From Methylocystis sp. (GTDB lineage: Bacteria > Pseudomonadota > Alphaproteobacteria > Rhizobiales > Beijerinckiaceae), in contig JALRFG010000144.1 of NCBI GenBank assembly GCA_023253795.1, positions 1-5,298 on the forward strand: a stretch of 5,298 bases of DNA, in the 5' to 3' direction. Position numbers and translations under genes: made by a program. Of this stretch, positions 1-4,904 are shown in pieces (position 1 is the first letter of the stretch; each line of letters begins with the position of its first letter). The notes under the pieces were generated by a model. The model was not told where the DNA came from, did not search any database, and saw nothing but the letters and a program-made list of their open reading frames with translations.

Positions 1-1
1 C

Positions 2-370
2 ATCCTCGGTCAGGTGATCGCTGGCGGTCAGGCGGCCCCGCGCGGCGGACAGGCCTCGGCGCCGGGCGGCGGTCTGGGCGAAATCTTTGGCAAGGTTATC
101 GGCGAACTGGCGCGTGGCGGCGGCATACCGGGTGGCGGCATGTCTGGCGGCGGGCAAGATCCCCGCAACCGCGGCGGCGATCCGCTGGAGACAGCCGATG
201 CGTCGGCCGGCGGGCTTGATCAGGCTTCCGTCCAGCAGGCCATCGACAAGATCAAGCAATCGCTCCAGATCAATCGCGGCTCTGGCGGCGCTCCGGCGTC
301 CGGCGGCGCGCAAACCGCCCAGACCGATCTGGAAAAAGTTTTAGGCCAGATTTTCGGTCGGCGCGCCTGA
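2..370 (+). CDS. Gly/Ala-rich protein of unknown function, C-terminal part (5' end outside window)
   Basis: The frame is open from the left edge to a TGA at 368-370, so this is the C-terminal ~122 residues of a longer protein. The GTG at 14 is an internal Val codon or a weak start; the reading frame already reads I-L-G-Q before it, so I treat the gene as partial. The piece is low-complexity and rich in Gly, Ala and Gln. Three short hydrophobic motifs of the form L-G-[QE]-[IV]-[FI]-[AG] occur, at bases 5-22, 74-91 and 341-358, the last almost at the C-terminus. A more ordinary amphipathic helix (DQASVQQAIDKIKQSLQI) sits between the second and third. I do not recognise the family. The composition suggests a flexible or self-associating protein, but no function can be given. 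A strong terminator follows 34 bp after the stop, so it ends its transcript. Confidence 0.6.
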   Translation: MLGQVIAGGQAAPRGGQASAPGGGLGEIFGKVIGELARGGGIPGGGMSGGGQDPRNRGGDPLETADASAGGLDQASVQQAIDKIKQSLQINRGSGGAPASGGAQTAQTDLEKVLGQIFGRRA

Positions 371-403
371 TCCCGATCTTCTGATCGACGCTGCACAATC
401 ATC

Positions 404-433
404 ACGCCCCGGTGAAACATCCGGGGCGTTTTT
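404..433 (+). terminator. Intrinsic terminator of the Gly-rich gene
   Basis: Perfect 9-bp GC-rich stem (ACGCCCCGG, 404-412, with CCGGGGCGT, 421-429), an 8-nt loop, and a run of five T at 429-433 on the plus strand. It lies 34 bp after the stop of the Gly-rich gene and just before the convergent TerC-family gene ends at 447. On the minus strand the stem is preceded by A's and not followed by a T run, so it should act mainly on plus-strand transcripts. Confidence 0.85.
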
Positions 434-446
434 ATGTCCCGTTGAT

Positions 447-1142
447 TTATGGATTGGCCTGATCGGCGCGCCATTGTCGCCACAGCTCGATGGCGAAAGC
501 CGTCGCCAAAACCAGAGCGGCGCCCGCGATGGCGAGGCCGTGTTCCAGCCATTCGTGACGGATCAGGCCATGCGCATGCTCGGCGACCACAGGGTCGCTC
601 GCCATCATTTCTCCCGCCACCCAGCCCAGCAGGCCGGCGCCGGCCCAGACAAGCGCCGGAAAGCGTTCGAGAACTTTCAGCAAAAAACCGGCTCCGAACA
701 TGACGATCGGCACCGACAGCACAATGCCGAAGATGATCAGTTTTGATGATCCATGCGCGGCGGCGGCGATCGCCAGCACATTATCCAGCGACATCACTGC
801 ATCGGCCATGATGATTGAGACGACGGCGCCCCATAAATTGGGCTTGGCGGTTACGTCGGAATGTTCGGTTTCGTCGATCAGCAGTTTGATGGCGACAAAC
901 AGCAGCATCAGCGCGCCGACAACCTTGAGGAACGGGAAGTCCATCAGCTCAACGACGAGCAGCGTGAATAAAACGCGGAGAATCACGCCGCCAAGCGCGC
1001 CCAGAAAGACGCCCCAGCGTCGTTGATACGGCGGCAATTGCCGGCAGGCGAGCGCAATCAGGATCGCATTGTCGCCCGAAAGCAAAATGTTGACCCAGAT
1101 GATCTCGAAAATTTCCCAGCCAATCGCCAGGTCGGCGCTCAT
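447..1142 (-). CDS. TerC/YjbE-family integral membrane protein (probable metal-ion transporter)
   Basis: 231-residue membrane protein of the TerC family, closest in style to the YjbE-type subgroup. Both family signatures are present: LSGDNAILIA at residues 21-30, in the first membrane helix, and ADAVMSLDNVLAI at residues 113-125. Their acidic residues (D24, D114, D120) and N25/N121 are the expected ion-site positions. About seven hydrophobic segments are visible (roughly 8-30, 45-66, 70-90, 105-127, 135-157, 163-180, 202-220), and a short hydrophilic linker around residues 91-101 splits two homologous halves. Known TerC relatives export Mn(II) or help load metal into secreted enzymes; that function is taken from the family, not proved here. 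The ATG at 1142 has a GGGAG Shine-Dalgarno six bases upstream. The gene lies 127 bp downstream of the desaturase-family gene on the same strand, so it may have its own promoter. I looked for the yybP-ykoY Mn riboswitch often found upstream of such genes and saw no convincing one. Confidence 0.93.
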   Translation of the reverse strand: MSADLAIGWEIFEIIWVNILLSGDNAILIALACRQLPPYQRRWGVFLGALGGVILRVLFTLLVVELMDFPFLKVVGALMLLFVAIKLLIDETEHSDVTAKPNLWGAVVSIIMADAVMSLDNVLAIAAAAHGSSKLIIFGIVLSVPIVMFGAGFLLKVLERFPALVWAGAGLLGWVAGEMMASDPVVAEHAHGLIRHEWLEHGLAIAGAALVLATAFAIELWRQWRADQANP

Positions 1143-1269
1143 CTCTTGCTCCCGTTGGTCGCCGCGTCGGCGGAGTCCGAAGCGGGGCAGTCATTGCATG
1201 TCTCTGTGCGGGGCAAAAGGGGCGATTAGATGGAGATCGCCGGAAATTATGCGCCGGTCAACGACAGGA
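1143..1269 (-). other. Intergenic leader of the TerC-family gene
   Basis: 127 bp between two co-directional minus-strand genes. The GGGAG ribosome binding site for the TerC-family gene is at its left end. A weak 5-bp stem (GCGAT/ATCGC, 1222-1226 with 1236-1240) is followed on the minus strand by CCCCTTTT. It could be a poor terminator for the upstream gene, but I would not rely on it. No clear promoter or riboswitch is seen. Confidence 0.35.
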
Positions 1270-2076
1270 TTACATGCGCCGCCGGGGCACAAGGTGCAGC
1301 AGGCGCGCCAGCCGCCGTTCGGTGAGGAAGGCGAGACTGAACAATTGCACCAGATTTTCGGCTTCGATCATTTCAAGCCCGATGCTGGCGGGTTCGATCT
1401 CCTTGCGGGGGCCGAACATTACGTCCCAGATCGACAGCACAATGCCGTAATTACTGTCGTGCTCCTTGCGCAGGGTGGAATGATGCGTGCGATGGAGGTG
1501 TGGCGTAATGATCAGATAGGAAATCCATTTTTCGCCGGGGAACGTGAAATTCCCGTGGTGGAAGAGCACGAAGAACATGCGCACCAGTTCGCAAACCACC
1601 ACGATGCTCGCCGGCACGCCAAACAGGATGACGCAAAAGCATTTGACGAAAACTTCCATCGCCTGATCGAACACATGAAAACGCAGGCCGGTGGTGACAT
1701 GGTAGCTTTTGTCGCTGTGATGGATTTTATGAAAGCGCCATAAGAATTCGTATTTGTGTCCAAGATAATGCCAGACATAAACGGCGAAATCGAAGAGAAC
1801 GAAGCTCAATATCCATTTGAGCGGTCCGTCCGTCATGCCGCCCAGCAAGCCATAATGCGCATAATTCGACGCGACCAGCACAAGACTGGATAAGGACAGA
1901 ATGCTCATCACAATGTTGTTGACGAGAAAGGCGCCCGTATTGGTTGCGAAGGACGCCTTCAAATCCTCTTTCGAGAATTTCCGGTAGGGAAAATACTTTT
2001 CGACGACAAGCAGCAGAAAGAAAAGTATGAGGGCGCCGCCAAACAGATAGCCCTCAATGCCAGAGGTCTGACCCAT
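1270..2076 (-). CDS. Sterol desaturase / fatty acid hydroxylase superfamily protein
   Basis: 268-residue membrane protein with the full histidine set of the membrane-bound di-iron hydroxylase/desaturase superfamily. This comprises H103-x3-H107 (HYLGH), H116-x2-H119-H120 (HKIHH), H126, H134, an HH pair at 173-174, and H195-x2-H198-H199 (HRTHH), followed by the typical D-S-N-Y-G at 207-211. Hydrophobic segments lie around residues 10-26, 48-70, 86-102 and 143-172; the His clusters would face the cytoplasm. Members hydroxylate or desaturate sterols, fatty acids, ether lipids or carotenoids using O2. The substrate here cannot be read from sequence. The ATG at 2076 has a GAGGAG Shine-Dalgarno eight bases upstream (2085-2090 on the complement). 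It is divergent from the SRPBCC/LOV genes, with 210 bp between, so the two transcripts share a control region. The C-terminus ends in a basic RRRM, and the length is normal for the family. Confidence 0.93.
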   Translation of the reverse strand: MGQTSGIEGYLFGGALILFFLLLVVEKYFPYRKFSKEDLKASFATNTGAFLVNNIVMSILSLSSLVLVASNYAHYGLLGGMTDGPLKWILSFVLFDFAVYVWHYLGHKYEFLWRFHKIHHSDKSYHVTTGLRFHVFDQAMEVFVKCFCVILFGVPASIVVVCELVRMFFVLFHHGNFTFPGEKWISYLIITPHLHRTHHSTLRKEHDSNYGIVLSIWDVMFGPRKEIEPASIGLEMIEAENLVQLFSLAFLTERRLARLLHLVPRRRM

Positions 2077-2159
2077 TTAAACCACTCCTCGTCTGTCGCG
2101 CCGATCGGTCATTTCTGTCGTGACGCGCCCGAATTTTTGTCCGAACCCTGAACCCTCTC

Positions 2160-2212
2160 TTCGCCCTGGGCCATCTCGGTCCGCCAGAGAAAGAAAATTT
2201 GGTCAGGGCGAA
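2160..2212. repeat. 9-bp perfect inverted repeat in the divergent control region
   Basis: TTCGCCCTG at 2160-2168 is the exact reverse complement of CAGGGCGAA at 2204-2212, with 35 bases between the arms. It lies close to the middle of the divergent spacer, where a shared regulator could bind. It could be two half-sites of an operator or the base of an RNA stem, and chance is not excluded. Confidence 0.4.
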
Positions 2213-2217
2213 CGGTT

Positions 2218-2278
2218 CCCGAAAGTCATAGACGCCATATATGCCCCTATAGAAAAAAATCGACCGATCACTTTCGGG
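2218..2278 (+). repeat. 9-bp inverted repeat covering the SRPBCC gene ribosome binding site
   Basis: CCCGAAAGT at 2218-2226 is the exact reverse complement of ACTTTCGGG at 2270-2278, and two G-U pairs (2216-2217 with 2279-2280) could extend it. The 3' arm contains the G-run that serves as Shine-Dalgarno for the ATG at 2287. If transcription starts upstream of 2218, the stem would hide the ribosome binding site. If it starts in the AT-rich loop (for example after TATAGA), the 5' arm would be absent and the site free. The sequence pairing is certain; the regulatory role is inference. Confidence 0.45.
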
Positions 2279-2286
2279 GGAAAATC

Positions 2287-2757
2287 ATGCTCGGTCTGGG
2301 AGCCGCAAAACCTGTGTCGGGACAAGCCGAAGGTCTTGTAAGCTGTTCCGCAGCAAGGGTTTTCGAATATATCGCCGATCAATTTTTCGACAATTATCCT
2401 AAATGGTGCCCTCAGGTCGTGGAGTTAGAGCAACTCTCCGCGCCACCGGTTGGCATCGGCAGCCGTGGTCGGCAGGTTACGCGCGATCGAGGCATAGACA
2501 GCGAGTCCACCTTCGAGGTGACCCGTTTCGAGTCGCCGGAGAAACTGGAGATCAAAGGCGCAACGGAGCCCTTCCGCTCCTCGTACGAGTTTCATCGCGA
2601 GGATGAGGGAACAACGCGCGTTTCCTTCACTTTTGAGCTGGAGGAGCTGGATCTGGTGATGCGCCCGTTTCAGAAGCTCATTCGCGTCGCCTTGCAGGAT
2701 GGCGCAACCCAGACAATCGAAAACATCAAAAATTTGCTTGAGGAGCAGCCGGCCTGA
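2287..2757 (+). CDS. SRPBCC (START/Bet v1-like) family protein
   Basis: 156-residue soluble protein with the layout of the SRPBCC ligand-binding fold. The N-terminal V-F-E-Y-I-A-D segment (residues 25-31) is followed by PKWCPQVVELEQL (38-50) and P-V-G-I-G-S-R (54-60), then alternating strands (EVTRFESPEKLEI, SYEFHREDEGTTRVSFTFEL), and a long C-terminal helix (about 125-152) that closes the cavity. No signal peptide or membrane segment is present. Members bind lipids, polyketides or other hydrophobic ligands, and some are cyclases or carriers; the ligand here is unknown. The ATG at 2287 follows a GGGGG Shine-Dalgarno at 2276-2280 that is also part of an inverted repeat. The LOV photoreceptor gene begins 56 bp after the stop on the same strand with no terminator between them, so the two are likely co-transcribed. 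Confidence 0.87.
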   Translation: MLGLGAAKPVSGQAEGLVSCSAARVFEYIADQFFDNYPKWCPQVVELEQLSAPPVGIGSRGRQVTRDRGIDSESTFEVTRFESPEKLEIKGATEPFRSSYEFHREDEGTTRVSFTFELEELDLVMRPFQKLIRVALQDGATQTIENIKNLLEEQPA

Positions 2758-2813
2758 TGCGTCGTGGCGCAGTGGTCTGAGGGATAAAACGGGCAAGCCC
2801 GGGGAGATCAGGA

Positions 2814-3263
2814 ATGTTTGTGGTTCAAAAAGATAATGGCGTCATCCCGCATGTGCTGACCCAAATTCTCGATTCCTGCGTGAACGGCGTGACGCTGAGC
2901 GATCCAGATCTGGAAGACTCGCCCATCGTCTACGCCAATAAAGCGTTCGAAAATATGTGCGGCTATCCGCAGGAAGAGATCGTTGGCCGCAATTGTCGTT
3001 TCCTGCAAGGCGTCGACCGCGATCAGCCGGAACTTGCGCGACTGCGCGATGCGGTCAAGAAAGGCGAGCCCGTTGAAGTGACGTTGCGAAATTATCGCAA
3101 AAACGGCGAACTTTTTCACAATCGTTTAGTTGTAAAGCCGCTGACGGATGATCGCGGCAATGTCGTGTATTTTCTCGGCGTGCAGTATGACATCACCGAA
3201 CAGGTCAACGCCCGCAAGGAAATCGACAAATTGTCGAAACAACTGGAGCTGAGCGCCGGATAA
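2814..3263 (+). CDS. Short LOV-domain blue-light photoreceptor (no effector domain)
   Basis: 149-residue protein that is almost entirely one LOV (PAS-fold) domain. The flavin-binding motif G-R-N-C-R-F-L-Q is at residues 58-65; C61 is the cysteine expected to form the light-driven adduct with FMN C4a. Also present are N93 (in LRNYRKNG) and N103 (FHN, where FWN is usual), which contact the flavin ring, and Q124 in FLGVQYDIT, the glutamine that flips on adduct formation. Residues 128-146 form an amphipathic C-terminal helix (J-alpha-like), and a short N-cap (about 1-18) precedes the domain. There is no kinase, HTH, STAS or GGDEF output, so it belongs with the short LOV proteins that signal by dimer rearrangement or through a partner. 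The ATG at 2814 has GGGGAG at 2801-2806. It is co-directional with the SRPBCC gene, which is an obvious candidate partner. Its stop codon lies in the loop of a hairpin. Confidence 0.95.
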   Translation: MFVVQKDNGVIPHVLTQILDSCVNGVTLSDPDLEDSPIVYANKAFENMCGYPQEEIVGRNCRFLQGVDRDQPELARLRDAVKKGEPVEVTLRNYRKNGELFHNRLVVKPLTDDRGNVVYFLGVQYDITEQVNARKEIDKLSKQLELSAG

Positions 3264-3295
3264 TCTCCGGCGCGTTTGCGCCGCCCCTTGCGGCG
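3253..3295. terminator. Nested hairpins between convergent genes, probable two-way terminator region
   Basis: Three overlapping perfect stems: GCGCCGGA (3253-3260) with TCCGGCGC (3266-3273), whose loop holds the LOV stop codon TAA; GGCGC (3269-3273) with GCGCC (3278-3282); and CGCCGC (3279-3284) with GCGGCG (3290-3295). The last is followed on the plus strand only by TTGGT, so a classic T tract is missing. Its position between the ends of the LOV gene (3263) and the convergent molybdoenzyme gene (3300) fits a transcription stop for both sides. The first two stems compete for 3269-3273. Confidence 0.5.
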
Positions 3296-3299
3296 TTGG

Positions 3300-4064
3300 T
3301 CAGGAACCGCTGAACCAGTTGTATCCCTGGTTTTCCCAATAGCCGCCGGGATAGTCATTGGTGACGAAAATCTCGGTGACGAATTTCGGATTCTTGAATC
3401 CAAGTTTCGTCGGAATGCGTACTTTCACCGGATAGCCATATTTGGTGTCATCGGGCTTTCCGGGAAAATCCAGCGTCAGCAATGTCTGCGGATGCAAAGC
3501 GGTCGGCATGTCGATGCTGGTCGAATATTTATCGGCGCATTTGAATCCGACATATTTCGCTGTGAGATCGGCGCCGACGCGCTCAAGGAAGGTTTTGAAA
3601 ACCGTTCCACCCCATTTGCCGATCGCGCTCCAGCCTTCAACGCAAATATGCTGGGTGATCTGTGTCGTCTGCGGCAGGGCGCGTAAATCCTCAATCCGCC
3701 ATTGGCGCTTGTCCGAAATCAGGCCGGAAAGCTCCAGCCGATAGTCTGGCCCGTAGATCACCGGCGCCATCGGCTCTTCGTAATAGGCGTTGAACGGAAA
3801 GGGTTCGGTGACTTCCGCCTCTGTATAGGTGCGCGCCAGCTTGGCGGGATCGAAGATCGCCGCCTGCACCCGATCATTCCATCGCGACATCGCCCAGAGC
3901 AGCTTGTCGACGGCGTCGTCATCCTTGAGCGTACAGCCCGACAACATGCTCAGCGCGCCCAGCGACAGGCCCTGTTTCAGGAAAAGGCGTCTTTCAATCC
4001 GCTCGATCTGCGGACGGAAATCCTTCAGTGATATTTTGGGTTTGACAGGCGGTTGTGCGCTCAT
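3300..4064 (-). CDS. Molybdopterin-dependent oxidoreductase, sulfite oxidase/MsrP fold, Tat lipoprotein
   Basis: 254-residue enzyme of the sulfite oxidase/YedY(MsrP) superfamily. The HICVEGWSAIGKWGG stretch at residues 139-153 holds C141, the expected cysteine ligand of molybdenum. Further family marks are YGYPVKVRIPTKLGFKNPK (209-227) and GGYWENQGYNW (240-250). A Tat signal (ERRLFLKQGLSLGALSML, R25-R26) ends in a lipobox L-S-G-C with C44, so export as a folded, cofactor-loaded, membrane-anchored periplasmic protein is predicted. The long 24-residue stretch before the twin arginines is somewhat unusual. Relatives reduce methionine sulfoxide or oxidise sulfite; the substrate here is unknown, so no gene symbol is given. 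The ATG at 4064 has GGAG seven bases upstream and overlaps the stop of the cytochrome b gene (ATGA, 4061-4064), a sign of translational coupling. Unlike msrPQ operons, the membrane subunit is a cytochrome b561-type protein and lies upstream. Confidence 0.9.
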   Translation of the reverse strand: MSAQPPVKPKISLKDFRPQIERIERRLFLKQGLSLGALSMLSGCTLKDDDAVDKLLWAMSRWNDRVQAAIFDPAKLARTYTEAEVTEPFPFNAYYEEPMAPVIYGPDYRLELSGLISDKRQWRIEDLRALPQTTQITQHICVEGWSAIGKWGGTVFKTFLERVGADLTAKYVGFKCADKYSTSIDMPTALHPQTLLTLDFPGKPDDTKYGYPVKVRIPTKLGFKNPKFVTEIFVTNDYPGGYWENQGYNWFSGS

Positions 4065-4729
4065 TTGGGCGCTCCATTTTTTTTCGGCGGCTTCTGCGCC
4101 AATCGGCCCGTGAACATCGATTCAATGGTGCCTTTGACCGCCAGCGAAATGCTGACATGGATAAGGATGAAAAAAGCCAATCCAAGCATGGCGAAGAAAT
4201 GAATCTTTCGCGCCTGATCATAGCCGCCAAAGAAATTCGCGAGGCTCGAAAACTGGACAGGCTTCCACATGGTGAGGCCGGAAAAGACCAGCAGGATCAC
4301 AATCCAGATGACCGCGATATACAGCACGCGCTGCACCGGATTGTATTCGCCGGTGCCATGCAGGATCAGGCGTTTCAGTTCGAGACGAATATTGCGATAG
4401 GCGGCGATCGGCTGAAAACGGATCAGGCTGCGCCAGAAATGTCCCGTGACGATGCCATAGAGCAGATAGGCGACGCCATTGATCGCCAGCAGCCACATGC
4501 CGGCGAAATGCCAGGCGAGAGCGCCCGCCAGCCAGCCGCCCAGCGTGATGTCTGGCGGGAATTGCAACGGGTAGATCGGCGAGGCGTTATAAATTTTCAG
4601 ACCGCTCATCAGCATGATGAACACGGCGAGGGCGTTGATCCAGTGCGTGATGCGCACGAACAGGGGATGAATGATCTTCCCGGCCTGTTTCGTGTCGCTA
4701 CTTGGCGGAGGAGAGGCCTTAGTCGTCAT
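4061..4729 (-). CDS. Cytochrome b561-type membrane subunit (cytochrome b/b6 domain)
   Basis: 222-residue integral membrane protein of the diheme cytochrome b561 / Ni-Fe-hydrogenase cytochrome b type. Four main membrane helices are visible (about residues 28-46, 70-92, 134-152, 178-198). Candidate heme ligands are H29 (ITHW), H74 (WHF), H177 (KIHF) and H191 (ILIHV). The hallmark G-E-Y-N-P-V-Q-R (127-134) sits just before the third helix, as in hydrogenase and formate dehydrogenase cytochrome b subunits. It should exchange electrons between the quinone pool and the periplasmic molybdoenzyme encoded directly downstream, whose start overlaps this stop by 4 bp. The N- and C-terminal tails are polar (Lys/Pro-rich C-terminus). 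The ATG at 4729 lacks a clear Shine-Dalgarno (CCCTGACA precedes it), but the next in-frame Met is inside the first helix, so 4729 is the best start. Confidence 0.9.
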   Translation of the reverse strand: MTTKASPPPSSDTKQAGKIIHPLFVRITHWINALAVFIMLMSGLKIYNASPIYPLQFPPDITLGGWLAGALAWHFAGMWLLAINGVAYLLYGIVTGHFWRSLIRFQPIAAYRNIRLELKRLILHGTGEYNPVQRVLYIAVIWIVILLVFSGLTMWKPVQFSSLANFFGGYDQARKIHFFAMLGLAFFILIHVSISLAVKGTIESMFTGRLAQKPPKKNGAPK

Positions 4730-4904
4730 TGTCAGGGTCTGTGTATTGCACAGCCTTCATATAGGGCGGTCATTTCTAAAATCGTTAAACGGCAGGCAGA
4801 AAGAGAGGCTGTGCGGCGATGGGACGCCGGCTGATCCGCCGGGCGCGGCCTTGCGATGGCGCCATGATCTGAAACGCCCGTCATATTTCAGGCGTTATGC
4901 GCCC
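4730..4904 (-). promoter_or_regulatory. Leader / upstream region of the cytochrome b-molybdoenzyme operon
   Basis: 175 bp without a convincing gene. Its AT-rich part (4757-4790) is where a minus-strand promoter would be expected, with TATATG on the complement of 4757-4762 as a possible -10, but no good -35 stands at normal spacing. Inverted repeats at 4748-4814 and a short hairpin at 4739-4753 lie just before the start codon. Near the right end are two interleaved 6-bp stems: CTGAAA/TTTCAG (4869-4874, 4886-4891) and AACGCC/GGCGTT (4873-4878, 4891-4896). The right boundary is the point where the glgA similarity starts. Confidence 0.35.
4748..4814. repeat. 9-bp inverted repeat upstream of the cytochrome b gene
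   Basis: GCACAGCCT at 4748-4756 is the exact reverse complement of AGGCTGTGC at 4806-4814, with 49 bases between. The start-proximal arm can instead pair with CTGTG at 4739-4743 (CACAG at 4749-4753, 5-nt loop), so two mutually exclusive structures are possible in the minus-strand leader RNA. It may equally be a pair of operator half-sites, or chance. Confidence 0.35.

Larger units (their letters stand above)
2077..2286. promoter_or_regulatory. Divergent control region between desaturase-family and SRPBCC/LOV genes
   Basis: The region must hold the promoters for both divergent transcripts. What is visible: the GAGGAG ribosome binding site of the minus-strand gene (2085-2090), the GGGGG ribosome binding site of the plus-strand gene (2276-2280), and an AT-rich patch at 2236-2260 with possible -10 elements (TATATG 2238-2243 or TATAGA 2248-2253). 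It also holds two perfect 9-bp inverted repeats, listed separately. No good -35 box stands at the right spacing from either -10 candidate, and no GGAAC-N16/17-CGTT (EcfG type) promoter is seen. The exact start sites are not determined. Confidence 0.4.

Noticed and set aside
1069..1743. Plus-strand open frame (224 codons) opposite the desaturase-family and TerC-family genes
   Set aside because: It crosses two real minus-strand genes and the gap between them, has no clear ribosome binding site, and its His-rich content is the shadow of the desaturase histidine motifs.
2201..2226. GGGAAC on the minus strand (2215-2220), considered as a -35 of a general-stress (EcfG) promoter
   Set aside because: At 16-17 bases further along the minus strand there is AATTTT instead of the needed CGTT, so the promoter pattern is not met.
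2103..2269. 8-bp inverted match GATCGGTC (2103-2110) / GACCGATC (2262-2269)
   Set aside because: The arms are about 150 bases apart and one is itself part of a palindrome (CCGATCGG). A match of this length at that distance is expected by chance.
2758..2813. tRNA-like string (GTGGCGCAGTGGT, 2764-2776) resembling a D arm
   Set aside because: No acceptor stem, anticodon arm or GGTTCGAATCC-type T arm follows. The stretch is only 56 bp and ends in the ribosome binding site of the LOV gene.
4055..4834. Long plus-strand open frame (259 codons) opposite the cytochrome b gene
   Set aside because: It lies antisense to a well-supported cytochrome b gene. Its product is His/Gln/Arg/Asp-rich with no domain or membrane character, as expected for the complement of a hydrophobic coding frame.
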